Source of the DNA: Candidatus Geothermarchaeota archaeon
GTDB lineage: Archaea; Thermoproteota; Nitrososphaeria; Geothermarchaeales; JDFR-13
Direction of reading: 5' to 3'
DNA length: 49,957 bases
NCBI GenBank assembly: GCA_015523605.1
Contig: WAKC01000046.1
Location: 1 to 49,957 of the forward strand
Shown here: positions 1-10,326 of the stretch, piece by piece
How positions within the stretch are numbered: the stretch's first letter is position 1
How the letters are laid out: every line of letters starts with the position of its first letter
Translations under genes and position numbers: made by a program
The notes under the pieces: model-generated
Seen by the model: the letters and a program-made list of their open reading frames with translations, nothing else
What the model was told of the DNA's origin: nothing
Database searches by the model: none

Positions 1-1024
1 AGGCTGGGTTGAAGAGAGACGATGGAAAGCTAAGAATAGCCATCCCGATCCATATCGAGAACGGTATTTCAGGAGCCAATATAAGTAGGATTCCAGGGAT
101 AATCAGGGTATAACCCATCATGAGGGAGAATCTACGTCCATACCTATCCACAATCTTACCAGATGGATACGCCATTACTATCATGAGACCCATATACATG
201 GATATCAGAAGACCCCATTCATATTCTGACAAGCCAACAACATCAAATACATATAGAGATGCATAGTTTAGGAATATAGGGTCTTCAATAGCACTTAACA
301 TTAGAATCAGGATCACTATCTTCAGGTTTCTGGGAGCTTCAACCCACATCTCATACATAGCTCTAATTGAATCGACGAAGATACCTTTCAAGTTAATGTC
401 TACCTGCTCCCTAGCATCCTCTAAAGTCTCTACGAGAAAGAAGTACCTTAGGAATGCTGAGATAATATACACAATAAAGAGGATTAGAAAGATATACCTC
501 ATACCTAGGTTTAAACCATAGGTTGAGACGATATAAGCCCCGATAGCCGGGGAGAATACCGCTATAATCGATGGTAAGACATTGACAACGGCAAAGCCAA
601 CACCCCTTCTATCTTCAGGAATCAAATCAGCAACCATAGCCCAGAGAGCCGGCTGATATATAAGGAAGAGACTCTCTAGAATCGACCCAATCAATATGAA
701 CCTCCAATCCAATGCGAAGACATAAATTAGCTGTACAAATCCAACTGCAAATGTAAAGGTGGTAATCAGCCGTTTCCTCCCATATAAATCTGCCAAGTAA
801 GAGCCGGGAATCCTGCTTATGAATAAGGCAATGTTTGAGATAGACAGGATAAGCCCTATCAGGAAGGGTGATGCACCCAACTCCCTGAGGAATGGACTCC
901 AGTATGGGAAGAGCATGGCCCCACCGAACTGCATCAAAACCCAGGTGATTACGAGGATGAGTAGACTCCCCCGTATAAATGAAAACTCTTCCTTCAAACC
1001 CTTCCAACTAACCACTAACGCCAC
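1..1024 (-). CDS. MFS transporter (partial; runs off the left edge)
   Basis: Reverse-complement reading frame is open across 1-1024 and reads e.g. ...LLILVITWVLMQFGGAMLFPYWSPFLRELGASPFLIGL...SRIPGSYLADLYGRKRLIT..., many TM segments plus the MFS loop motif (D-x-x-G-R-R/K). Absent from the ORF track because it is truncated by the window; probable GTG start near 1024. Confidence 0.85.
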   Translation of the reverse strand, partial: MALVVSWKGLKEEFSFIRGSLLILVITWVLMQFGGAMLFPYWSPFLRELGASPFLIGLILSISNIALFISRIPGSYLADLYGRKRLITTFTFAVGFVQLIYVFALDWRFILIGSILESLFLIYQPALWAMVADLIPEDRRGVGFAVVNVLPSIIAVFSPAIGAYIVSTYGLNLGMRYIFLILFIVYIISAFLRYFFLVETLEDAREQVDINLKGIFVDSIRAMYEMWVEAPRNLKIVILILMLSAIEDPIFLNYASLYVFDVVGLSEYEWGLLISMYMGLMIVMAYPSGKIVDRYGRRFSLMMGYTLIIPGILLILAPEIPFSIWIGMAILSFPSSLFNPA

Positions 1025-1137
1025 ACCGCATAGGGTTAAGACCCTCGACAACAATAAATATTCTATCGAGCATCATAAAGTGGATAGTCGACAATCCACG
1101 ATATTGATATAACCGATGAAGAACATATTATGATATA

Positions 1138-1794
1138 ATGACTGTAAATATGATAATGACATTTGACTGCTATGGGACATTAATAGACTGGCTATCAGGA
1201 GCTAAGAAAGCCTTCCTAAATTTATATCCAGATCATAAGGATAAAGTGGATGCCTTCATCAAATACTGGGGAGAGAAGGATTGGGAACTTGTAAAATCGG
1301 GTGTTTACAAGCCTTATAGGGAGATACTTGCCATAGGCTTTAAATATGCATTGGAGAGGATTGGACTGGAATATGACGAGGATGTAATCGTGAAACTAAC
1401 CTACTCGATATATGATTGGGAACCATTTCCAGATGTGAAGGAGGCATTGGAAGCCCTCCTAGAGAGGGATGTCGAATTAGGGATAATATCAAATACGGAT
1501 AGAGACTTTATAATGAAGAGCATAGAAAATATCGGTGTAGAGTTCAAACATGTAATAGTAGCTGAAGATATCAAAATCTATAAGCCAGACCCCAGAGTAT
1601 TTATCCGGGCTAGGGAACTCCTACCAAAAACAAAGTGGATACACGTCTCTTCCTATCCACAATATGATATTATACCCGCTATAGAGGCAGGAGTGGATAC
1701 GATACTTCTAGACAGATACGACCTGGAAGATGAAGTTAAGGAACTAGGGGTTCCAGTTATAAAGGATATAAATGACTTAGTGAAGTTTACCTAA
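1138..1794 (+). CDS. HAD-superfamily hydrolase (haloacid dehalogenase type II-like)
   Basis: MTFDCYGTLIDW (DxxGT/L-type motif I), GIISNTD motif II, K in IYKPDPRVF, later acidic motif; start could be one of the first Met codons. Confidence 0.85.
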   Translation: MTVNMIMTFDCYGTLIDWLSGAKKAFLNLYPDHKDKVDAFIKYWGEKDWELVKSGVYKPYREILAIGFKYALERIGLEYDEDVIVKLTYSIYDWEPFPDVKEALEALLERDVELGIISNTDRDFIMKSIENIGVEFKHVIVAEDIKIYKPDPRVFIRARELLPKTKWIHVSSYPQYDIIPAIEAGVDTILLDRYDLEDEVKELGVPVIKDINDLVKFT

Positions 1795-1840
1795 GGAACA
1801 CTCCTTAATCTAAAGTTAATAAAAAGATTAGAAGATGTAG

Positions 1841-3220
1841 CTAGAAGGCCTCTATAATCTTCATCTTAGGTATATCTTCCTTAAGTATCGGCGCTATCTC
1901 TTTAAACTTCTCAATTGTGTATTCTATATCCTCCTCTGTATGCTGTACACTCACGGTCCACTGTTCATCATAGCCAGGGGCTGTTGGCACTACACCCCTA
2001 TTCATCATGCTTATGAAGTATGCCCACCATAGACCAATATGATTGTGCCTCAGGAAGTCATGCCAATTCATTATCTCCTCATCTGTGAAGAAGATGGTCC
2101 CACTATTCCCAAAGGTTTTGATATTATGTGGTATACCCTCATCACTCAATACATCATCTACAGCCTTCGTCAACTCCATGTTAAACTTTATACTCCTATC
2201 CATAGCCTCCTTGGTGAGAACCTCAGTTAGAGTTACAAGGCCCGCATCTATACTCAACGGGTTGGAGTTGAACGTACCCGCATGGGGGATCTTTCCGGGA
2301 CCGACCTCCTCCATAATCTCCTTTTTACCACCAATAACCGATAGGGGATAGCCACCTGCAATAGCCTTCGCCATCGTCTTCATATCAGGCTTTATACCAT
2401 AATATTCCTCAGCACCACCGAATAACTTACCTGAAGTCTTCACCTCATCAAATATAAGTATGATGCCATAGTCATCACATATCTTCCTCAAACCCTTCAT
2501 AAAATCTTTTGTAGCAGGTACCAAACCTATATTCATAGCCACAGGCTCAAGAATAACCGCAGCAATATCATCACCATACTTCTCTGCTAGATACTCGACA
2601 CTCTCCAAATCATTGAACTGAGCCACCAAGGTATCCTCCAAGGCCGTCCCAGGGATACCGGGTCCACTAGGCTTTTTAGATGGATATTTATAATGGCCAG
2701 CTGCATATAGATTGGGCTTTGTAGCCACCAATACATAGTCATGCGAGCCATGATAGTGACCTAAGAACTTTATAATCTTATTCTTACCTGTATACCCCCT
2801 AGCAATTCTAATAGCGTGATGTGTAGATTCCAATCCAGTTGTCTGGAACCTAACCATATCCACATTAAACCTCTTAGAGATCACCTCAGCCAACTTATAG
2901 ACATTCTCATACTCAAAACCAAGGATAACGCCGTTTTTAATCCTCTCGGACACAACCTCAACAAGCCGGGGATGATTATGGCCTGCAACTAAGACGCCGA
3001 ATGCAAGGTTATAGTCAATATACTCATTACCATCTACATCCCATATTCTAGAGCCACTACCCCTACTGAAATATATCGGATACGGCTCCCAAGCCCTATA
3101 ATTGCTGTTTACACCATAGGGAATATATTTAACAGTCTTCTCAAAAATCTCCTTCGACTTTGAAGTTCTCCCCAGGAATTTCTCCACCTCAGCCCTAGTC
3201 TGTGGAGGAAGAACACTCAT
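1841..3220 (-). CDS. Class III PLP-dependent aminotransferase (glutamate-1-semialdehyde aminomutase-like)
   Basis: GHYHGSHDYVLVAT, IIFDEVKTSGK, KAIAGGYPLSVIGG (PLP Lys), GTFNSNPL motifs. Confidence 0.85.
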   Translation of the reverse strand: MSVLPPQTRAEVEKFLGRTSKSKEIFEKTVKYIPYGVNSNYRAWEPYPIYFSRGSGSRIWDVDGNEYIDYNLAFGVLVAGHNHPRLVEVVSERIKNGVILGFEYENVYKLAEVISKRFNVDMVRFQTTGLESTHHAIRIARGYTGKNKIIKFLGHYHGSHDYVLVATKPNLYAAGHYKYPSKKPSGPGIPGTALEDTLVAQFNDLESVEYLAEKYGDDIAAVILEPVAMNIGLVPATKDFMKGLRKICDDYGIILIFDEVKTSGKLFGGAEEYYGIKPDMKTMAKAIAGGYPLSVIGGKKEIMEEVGPGKIPHAGTFNSNPLSIDAGLVTLTEVLTKEAMDRSIKFNMELTKAVDDVLSDEGIPHNIKTFGNSGTIFFTDEEIMNWHDFLRHNHIGLWWAYFISMMNRGVVPTAPGYDEQWTVSVQHTEEDIEYTIEKFKEIAPILKEDIPKMKIIEAF

Positions 3221-3298
3221 AGAGAATTCTATGAGAATTAGATATTTTTTAAACTATGTCTAAACTATTTAAAAAGAGTTTAGAGGGGGGAGACGATC

Positions 3299-4558
3299 CT
3301 AACTAACCATCTCCTTCTCAACAGACATCGAGCCGACTGGCTGTTGAGGGAGTACCTGGTCAAGGAAGAGCCCTAGCCTCTTAATCCCCTCCTTAATAGT
3401 CTCTGGAGACGGTAGGCTAAAGCTAAGCCTAATAGTATTCTTACCCTCTCCATTCACATAGAAACCTGCTCCAGGCACATAGGCAACCTTAACCTTGTCA
3501 ATAGCCTTATAGAGAAGCTCCTTAGAATCAACACCCTCAGGGAGATAGGTAAATACAAAGAACCCCGCTTTAGGCTCTATCCACCTAACCCTTCTAGGCA
3601 TATAATGCATCATAGCCTCTAACATCGCATCCCTCTTAACACGATATACCTCTCTAATCCTAGGAATATTATTATCAATCCACCTATTCCTCAGAAAATA
3701 CTCGACGACAAACTGGTTGAATGGTGGTGGACAAAGAGTAACAGCCTGTTTAGCGAGTAACAACGTCTTAATAATCCTGCTTGGACCAGCTATCCAACCA
3801 AGTCTAAAACCAGGTGCAAATAATTTGCTGAAGGTAGATACATATATAACCCGCTCCCCACCATCTAAGGATATAAGCCTTGGAGGAACATTATCATACG
3901 TTATAAACCCATATGGATCATCCTCGACAATATAAAAGTCATACTTCTCAGCAAGCTCGAGAAGCCTCTTCCTCCTCTCGAGAGGCATTACCGTACCAAG
4001 CGGGTTATGGCCAGTGGGAATGGTATATAACAGTTTAACCCTCTTACCACCATCATATATCCTCCTTAGACGGCTCTCCAAAACCTCAATATTCAAACCA
4101 TTATCATCGGTTGGAATAGCGATATACTTAGGATTCCAAATGTTAAAAGTCTGTAGAGCCGCTATATAAGTAGGAAGCTCAACAACGATACGGCTCCTAT
4201 AATCAAGGAAGACACGGCCAATTATATCCAAAGCCTCCTGGCTACCAACCGTCACCAAAATATTCTCGGGATCAATCTTAACATTCATCTGCCTAAGCAT
4301 AAAACCGGATATCTGCTTTCTAAACGAAGAAAGCCCCTCAGTAGTTCCATACTGGAAAGCCTTCTCATAATTGGCAAGTGCATACTCAACAGCCTCCTGA
4401 AAATTCTCAATCTTAGGAAATGTACTTGGGTCTGGAGCGCCACCGGCAAAACTTATCACGTCCTGCTGCAGTATACTCAATAGTTCACGGATCTCACTAG
4501 ACCTCATATGCTCTACTCTAGGAGCATAGAACTTAGAGTATAGCTCGTCGATCATCAC
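3299..4558 (-). CDS. Class I/II PLP-dependent aminotransferase (2-aminoadipate/LysN-like family)
   Basis: ISFAGGAPDPSTFP, VTVGSQEALD, YTIPTGHNPLG, VEDDPYGFITYD, YVSTFSKLFAPGFRLGW (PLP Lys). Confidence 0.85.
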   Translation of the reverse strand: MMIDELYSKFYAPRVEHMRSSEIRELLSILQQDVISFAGGAPDPSTFPKIENFQEAVEYALANYEKAFQYGTTEGLSSFRKQISGFMLRQMNVKIDPENILVTVGSQEALDIIGRVFLDYRSRIVVELPTYIAALQTFNIWNPKYIAIPTDDNGLNIEVLESRLRRIYDGGKRVKLLYTIPTGHNPLGTVMPLERRKRLLELAEKYDFYIVEDDPYGFITYDNVPPRLISLDGGERVIYVSTFSKLFAPGFRLGWIAGPSRIIKTLLLAKQAVTLCPPPFNQFVVEYFLRNRWIDNNIPRIREVYRVKRDAMLEAMMHYMPRRVRWIEPKAGFFVFTYLPEGVDSKELLYKAIDKVKVAYVPGAGFYVNGEGKNTIRLSFSLPSPETIKEGIKRLGLFLDQVLPQQPVGSMSVEKEMVS

Positions 4559-4685
4559 ACCTAATAATTACCCCGAGGCTCTTCATAAATAAATAGAATT
4601 ACATATATATACATTTAGATAAATCTCTAAGACTTCGCAAATCTAAAATTCTGATTATTACACCTACGTCGTTCATATCTAGAAA

Positions 4686-6002
4686 TTATTTTTTAGACAT
4701 AGAGCTAAAGTCAATCAGTTCGAAGAGCCAGACAGGTATAACCCAAACATTCACTCCAGAGTCATTTACAAACTCTAGAGTCTCCTTAACCAGTACAAAA
4801 CCATATTTAGAGCCTAATCTAGAGGCGATGTTATGGACCCTCTTAATATCCCTCTTAGAGACCCTCCTAACATATTTTACATAGATAGGTATAAACATCC
4901 CATCCCCCTCCCATATCAAGATATCTACACCGCTAGACCTACGTATATAGTATTTAATTCCAAGCAACTGTATAACCCTACTCTCGACAATACTATTTAG
5001 ATACTTCTCATCATTGAACCTTTCTGGATATAAGCTATATGAATATGCAGGGTTATATGGATATATCTTAGGAAGCTTTCTACCTGCTCTACCCTTACCA
5101 ACCATATGTTTCAAGATGTGAATCAGATATGAAGACTCTAGCGTCGAGATGTAGGTGGATACAGTCCTGATATCCTTATCTACGGCCTCAGACAGACGGT
5201 TATAATTGACGGCGTCCCCCGGCTCGAAACAGATAAGTCTGAAGATACTCTCTGCGATATATGGTCTCCTCTTCTTCCCAATACGGGGGATTATCTTATA
5301 AATAATTCTATCCAGCACATTATTCTTTATCCATCCCCTTACGAAATGCTTCTCCATATCAATCGTCAACCGAGGGAAACCACCTCTAATCAGATACTCC
5401 ATATAAACATCAACCAGGTTCAGATGCTCGATATAAAAGTCTCTAACCTTATATTGGTCGAAGGGAATAGGCTCCACAGAATATCCACTCATATTTAGAA
5501 ACTCTATAAAACTGAGTGGATTGACGTTATATACTTTATACTCTACATCGAGCCAATCCAGATTCTCTGGTTTATAACTCGATATCAATAGAAGATGCAC
5601 ATTCTCATGTCGAGAGAGAAGTTCCCTCAGATAATCAGGGTAATCTTCTATAAATAGAAACTCATCTAAGACGATATATATAGGGAGGGATACATCCTTA
5701 ACAACCTCACTGAAATAGAAATTCCGGACATTCACAGGATTATGTGAAGGATCATCCAAAGGAAGATAGAGAATGTTGGAGGGGTTGTAACTCTGTGAAA
5801 GCCTATCGATAACCTGCTGTACAAGGGCGGTTTTACCTACACCCAAAGGCCCTAGAACCACGACAACACGATACCTACCTACATCCTCAATAATAGAGTC
5901 TAGAATTGATCTTTTGATATATTTATAGTCGATATACCTCCTACCCTCCCAATGTGGATTATTATACCTAATACTTGAAGAAGAAAATCCATACTTATCC
6001 AT
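4686..6002 (-). CDS. Archaeal AAA-type ATPase, DUF4143-like architecture
   Basis: Walker A GPLGVGKTALVQQ, Walker B-like IYIVLDEFLF, C-terminal winged-helix/nuclease-like region (...ESRVIQLLGIKYYIRRSSGVDILIW). Confidence 0.75.
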   Translation of the reverse strand: MDKYGFSSSSIRYNNPHWEGRRYIDYKYIKRSILDSIIEDVGRYRVVVVLGPLGVGKTALVQQVIDRLSQSYNPSNILYLPLDDPSHNPVNVRNFYFSEVVKDVSLPIYIVLDEFLFIEDYPDYLRELLSRHENVHLLLISSYKPENLDWLDVEYKVYNVNPLSFIEFLNMSGYSVEPIPFDQYKVRDFYIEHLNLVDVYMEYLIRGGFPRLTIDMEKHFVRGWIKNNVLDRIIYKIIPRIGKKRRPYIAESIFRLICFEPGDAVNYNRLSEAVDKDIRTVSTYISTLESSYLIHILKHMVGKGRAGRKLPKIYPYNPAYSYSLYPERFNDEKYLNSIVESRVIQLLGIKYYIRRSSGVDILIWEGDGMFIPIYVKYVRRVSKRDIKRVHNIASRLGSKYGFVLVKETLEFVNDSGVNVWVIPVWLFELIDFSSMSKK

Positions 6003-6081
6003 TCTTACTCCACCATAATTGTTATATTAATTAGAAGAATATATTTAACAGGTTGCTCCAGACATTCCAAGGTGTGTAGAC

Positions 6082-6633
6082 ATGTCTTATATAGAGGTTG
6101 ACGACCCCTTCTACCGAGTATTCCACCCCAGACCAGCATATCTAATAGTAAGTGGGAGAGACGACGATGTCAATATAATGGCTGCAAGCTGGGTGATGCC
6201 GATAAGTGAAGAGCCGTGGACACTGGGCCTAGCCCTTGACAGGGAGACTTACACATATAACCTGATAAAGAAATATGGAGAGTTTACAGTAAATGTTGTA
6301 ACAGATGAGGATGTCGATCTAGTCTACTATGTGGGTCACGTCAGTAAGTATGAGGTTGACAAGATAAAGGAGAAGAACATACCCCTAAGCCCATCCAAGC
6401 ATATAAAGACTCCCTACTATTCAAAGGCAATCGGCTATGCAGAATGTAAAGTTATTAAGATGATACCTATAGGGGAGGTAGACCTAGTCGTTGGTGAGGT
6501 TCAGGCCGTATATGCAAAGAAAGACTTATTTACTAGGTATGGATGGGACTTAAGAAAGACTAAGATACTCATGCAGAACATTGGTAGAACATTCGTAACA
6601 AACTCAAACACCCCAATCTTCATAAAGAAGTGA
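6082..6633 (+). CDS. Flavin reductase-like FMN-binding split-barrel protein
   Basis: HPRPAYLIVSGRDDDVNIMAASWVMPISEEPWTLGLALDRETYTYNLIKKYGEFTVNV, typical of the flavoredoxin/flavin reductase family. Confidence 0.8.
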   Translation: MSYIEVDDPFYRVFHPRPAYLIVSGRDDDVNIMAASWVMPISEEPWTLGLALDRETYTYNLIKKYGEFTVNVVTDEDVDLVYYVGHVSKYEVDKIKEKNIPLSPSKHIKTPYYSKAIGYAECKVIKMIPIGEVDLVVGEVQAVYAKKDLFTRYGWDLRKTKILMQNIGRTFVTNSNTPIFIKK

Positions 6634-7778
6634 AGGTGTCCGAGGTGTCCAAAGGATATAAGTATATCGAGCAGATATTCAACAATGTACGTCGAATCCC
6701 AGACGAGGATATCCACATCTTCAACGATATATTGATGGATAGCGAACTCATAATACCATATGGAAGTGGTAGGAGCTATTCAGCCCTAAAAATAGCTATG
6801 AGCCAATATGCAAAACTGGCTAATGCACCTAAGATTATAACACCTGAAGACGCCGGATTCCCAGGGAACAATATGATGGAGGCACTAGAAAATCTAACCA
6901 GAGACTATCAAAAGATTACAATGATAGTCAACTCAGGAAGTGGTAAGAGCTTTGAACCCTATATCCTTGCATCCGACTTTACCAAATACATCGATGAAAG
7001 AGATCTACATAATGACTTAAAGCTAGTTGTAGTCACCTCAAATACAAACTCAAAACTAGGGAGACTCGGAAAAAAATATGGATTAACCATACATTTAAGA
7101 GGGGCCGACAGAGTAACTATAGACTATCCAACCACCGGCATCATGGGGGATGTATTCGAATTGGGGAGTCTACTCCTCTTCCAAACCCTAGTAAAGATGA
7201 GATACAAAGGCGAGAACAACTATAGAAAATATCTGGAGTACTATATTGAAAGGATAGATGAGCTCCTGGATAGACACATCTACTCAGAAGATTATGAAAA
7301 AATACTCGATATACTTGAGAGAAGGAGTAACGTCTTCATAGGAGGGAGGGGAAGCGCATATGAAGTCGCTACAATGCTAGTCATAAGATTAAACCATATT
7401 AAATATGCGATTGGAGACCATGTATATAGGGCTCGAGGATCAAACACCCCAAGACCCAGGAGTGGAGACCTAGGGATACTAATCTCATGCAGTGGAGAGA
7501 CGCCGGCCGTCCTGAAATGGGCTGAAGACTTCCTAAACACGGGAGCAATAATATTCTCAGTCATCGGGAGGAGAAAGAGTAAGCTTGAGAAATACTCTGC
7601 ATATAAAATAATTCTAGAAGACTGTGAAGGCTATAGCTTCGGCTCACCTAGAGACTTCTACCTCTATGCATCATTCATCCTAAGCCCACTACCAATAAAA
7701 TTAATTACTAGATTGATGGGTAAAGGCCTCATACTACCAGAGTCGATACTGAGGTATTACCACAGTATCATGGAGTAG
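6630..7778 (+). CDS. Double-SIS-domain sugar-phosphate isomerase-like protein
   Basis: N-terminal half IPYGSGRSYSALKIA and C-terminal half VFIGGRGSAYEVATMLVIRL...LGILISCSGETPAVL; GTGA 4-bp overlap with the upstream flavin reductase. Confidence 0.7.
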   Translation: MKVSEVSKGYKYIEQIFNNVRRIPDEDIHIFNDILMDSELIIPYGSGRSYSALKIAMSQYAKLANAPKIITPEDAGFPGNNMMEALENLTRDYQKITMIVNSGSGKSFEPYILASDFTKYIDERDLHNDLKLVVVTSNTNSKLGRLGKKYGLTIHLRGADRVTIDYPTTGIMGDVFELGSLLLFQTLVKMRYKGENNYRKYLEYYIERIDELLDRHIYSEDYEKILDILERRSNVFIGGRGSAYEVATMLVIRLNHIKYAIGDHVYRARGSNTPRPRSGDLGILISCSGETPAVLKWAEDFLNTGAIIFSVIGRRKSKLEKYSAYKIILEDCEGYSFGSPRDFYLYASFILSPLPIKLITRLMGKGLILPESILRYYHSIME

Positions 7779-7779
7779 A

Positions 7780-8322
7780 CTATAGCTTAATAACGTTATC
7801 CATATATTTAGTAAGCTCTAAAACCTTCTTCCTCTCAATCCTATCTATACCAGTGCCAAACTGATCTATAATATGCTCACCATAGTAACAGTTTCCAAAG
7901 AATGTATCAGAATGCTCTATATACCTAAGGACTTCATCAACCTCGGCATAATGCAGAAATATAGATAGATCATTAACCACTAGAATCTTCCTCCCAGACT
8001 TAACAAAATCCTTAAAAAACTCTAGAGAAACCCTATAATTCCTCTCAATATATTCCTTCAACATCCTAGAGTCTTTAGCCTCCACCCTAGGAGCTCTAAT
8101 CTCCCTTGAATATCTATATATCGAGTTCCTAAACCCATAAACATATTTGGAGAGTCTAGAACCTATGTTTCTAACGTTAGGGGCTAAATCAATAATATAC
8201 AATTCCCCATCATAACCCAGCCTGATAAGCTCCTTTATAAAATCACCCGTCAGTTTAGTCTTACCCCTACTCACATCCCCTATAACCAAGGTATATTTAT
8301 TTAGAAAAAGTTCTACATTCAT
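7780..8322 (-). CDS. Uncharacterised P-loop NTPase, translationally coupled to thiW
   Basis: Walker A VIGDVSRGKTK, Walker B-like KILVVNDLS; 4-bp overlap with the upstream ThiW-like gene. Confidence 0.65.
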   Translation of the reverse strand: MNVELFLNKYTLVIGDVSRGKTKLTGDFIKELIRLGYDGELYIIDLAPNVRNIGSRLSKYVYGFRNSIYRYSREIRAPRVEAKDSRMLKEYIERNYRVSLEFFKDFVKSGRKILVVNDLSIFLHYAEVDEVLRYIEHSDTFFGNCYYGEHIIDQFGTGIDRIERKKVLELTKYMDNVIKL

Positions 8323-8864
8323 CTCTCTATATAACTAATATATCCTGATATTTCAAGAAAATATAGTACTGTAAAGGCTACTAAAACCCCTATAACGCTG
8401 CTTAATAACCAGCCCAGAGAGAATATTAATAACCCTGTAAATAGATTCTGAGAAGCTAGAGCTAATGTACGTTCATCTCCTATTAAAGGGGCAATAAAGA
8501 AATACGAGACTACAGCCCCTATCAATACAGTTCCTATAGGCTCGGTCAACGCAGATATCTTCCAAGCTCTAGACCTATCGATACGGTCTCTCAGGAATAG
8601 ATATACCCCACCTACAACAAGGCCTCCAGGGATACCCCCTGGAAACGCATATATAGTCCCGATTCCCAATGCATTCCTTATAACCCCTATGAAAAACGCT
8701 ATGAGAGACGCATATAGAGGGCCGAGTATAACCGCTGACAACACATTAATCATATGTTGAAATGGGAAGGCTTTCGAACCCATGACTGGGAACCAGATAG
8801 GGCTTAAAATCACACCTAAAGCTATGAATATAGAGGTTAATGCAATCCTAATTGAAGATCTCAT
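8319..8864 (-). CDS. thiW: ThiW-family thiamin/precursor ECF transporter S component-like membrane protein
   Basis: IALGVILSPIWFPVMGSKAFPFQHMINVLSAVILGPLYASLIAFFIGVIRNALGIGTIYAFPGGIPGGLVVG; adjacent to thiamin biosynthesis gene. Confidence 0.75.
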   Translation of the reverse strand: MRSSIRIALTSIFIALGVILSPIWFPVMGSKAFPFQHMINVLSAVILGPLYASLIAFFIGVIRNALGIGTIYAFPGGIPGGLVVGGVYLFLRDRIDRSRAWKISALTEPIGTVLIGAVVSYFFIAPLIGDERTLALASQNLFTGLLIFSLGWLLSSVIGVLVAFTVLYFLEISGYISYIER

Positions 8865-10231
8865 TTAAACACCACCCTAATATCCTCGAGAATCTTAAGT
8901 AGAGTAGATAGATCCCTGGCAAGAAGAACTATCATAGGCTCTTTCCCCCAATCACCTAAATGATAAATTACATCTAAACATCCTCCAGCCCCTCTATATG
9001 CTTCTTCTACACCCCATTCAACCGACCTCCCCTCTACCTCTTTCACCTCACGGGGTTCACGCCTCCTATCATAAAATCCAATCCTATATCCCTTTTCTTT
9101 TAATGCTTGTATTAAAGCCTCTTCATACCTAATATTCATTGCAGTCCTAACATCACAACCCAATCTCCTCATCTTTAAGATGTATCTCGATAAATGTCTA
9201 CTTACACCAAACCTTGGATATCCATATATCAAGCCATCGGAGTATCGAATCCTACCTGGAAAAGCGGCGATATCACCTTCATCCATCGGATAAGGAGTTG
9301 AATAAGCGATGTTCATACCCACCTCAGGTATAAGCCCCTCGATCCAACCAAGACTCGAGAGCTTCTTTACAAAACTATATAACTCTTCTAACACAATATA
9401 TCTAGACGCTTCATTGAATAGATATGCCATGGGATTAACAGGTCCAGAGCCTCTACCCATCTCGAGCCCATATGCTATCGATATAGTTATGAACTTCTTA
9501 GCCTTCTCCACTGAATCCTCAAGACTATATCCTCTAGCTAAAAAGGCGGTTATAGCCGCGGAAAAGCTACATCCAGTTCCATGTGTAGATTTTGAATCCA
9601 CCCTTAGAGCCTTGAAATGCCTGAAATTCCTACCATCATAGAAGACGTCTATAGAATATTCCCCACCAATATGACCACCCTTTACAACAACTGCATCTGG
9701 GCCTAGGCTAATGATGTCTTCAGCCGCCTTCTCAGCGTCAGACAAGGATTTAATCTCATAGCCGACTATTCTCTCAGCCTCGAAACGATTAGGAGTCACG
9801 ATAGTGGCTCTTGGAAAGAGCTTCTTAAGGAGTGCATTTATAGCATCGTCCCTAAGTAGCTTAGCCCCGCTCTTAGCTATCATAACAGGGTCTAAAACAT
9901 ATGGGAAGTCATAGTCAGCTAATACCTTCGAGACAACATCTATAATCTGGGAATTATGTAGCATACCGGATTTAGCGGCGTCTATCCCCAGATCCCTATA
10001 TACAACTCTAATCTGCTCCTCAATCATATCAAGAGGAACATCATGGACCATTGTAACCTCATATGTATTCTGAGCAGTTAATGATGTTATAGCCACAGTA
10101 CCATGTACTTGGAGTGCCGCAAAAGTCTTTAGATCCGCCTGGATACCTGCTCCACCACCTGAGTCACTCCCAGCAATCGTTAGTGCCACCGGATAAACCC
10201 GTCCAAGCGTATGGGAGATCATACTCAACAA
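8861..10231 (-). CDS. thiD: Bifunctional HMP(-phosphate) kinase ThiD fused to ThiN-type thiamin-phosphate synthase
   Basis: [49 protein letters not shown] (ThiD); C-terminal [22 protein letters not shown]...[24 protein letters not shown] (ThiN). Confidence 0.92.
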   Translation of the reverse strand: MLSMISHTLGRVYPVALTIAGSDSGGGAGIQADLKTFAALQVHGTVAITSLTAQNTYEVTMVHDVPLDMIEEQIRVVYRDLGIDAAKSGMLHNSQIIDVVSKVLADYDFPYVLDPVMIAKSGAKLLRDDAINALLKKLFPRATIVTPNRFEAERIVGYEIKSLSDAEKAAEDIISLGPDAVVVKGGHIGGEYSIDVFYDGRNFRHFKALRVDSKSTHGTGCSFSAAITAFLARGYSLEDSVEKAKKFITISIAYGLEMGRGSGPVNPMAYLFNEASRYIVLEELYSFVKKLSSLGWIEGLIPEVGMNIAYSTPYPMDEGDIAAFPGRIRYSDGLIYGYPRFGVSRHLSRYILKMRRLGCDVRTAMNIRYEEALIQALKEKGYRIGFYDRRREPREVKEVEGRSVEWGVEEAYRGAGGCLDVIYHLGDWGKEPMIVLLARDLSTLLKILEDIRVVFK

Positions 10232-10326
10232 TCACATTCCCCCAGACTATATATGAAACAAAATATTAACATGTTACAATATACACTCTCTTGAACATAT
10301 CGATATATCCAAATATAGTTTAGGAG

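Noticed and set aside
1803-1835. Possible hairpin terminator (taatct ... agatta) between HAD and aminotransferase genes
   Set aside because: Only 6-bp stem in A/T-rich DNA; archaeal termination does not generally require hairpins, so support is too weak.
10232-10326. Possible TPP riboswitch upstream of thiDN
   Set aside because: Intergenic sequence is only about 95 bp and shared with a divergent gene, and I could not find TPP-aptamer consensus elements.
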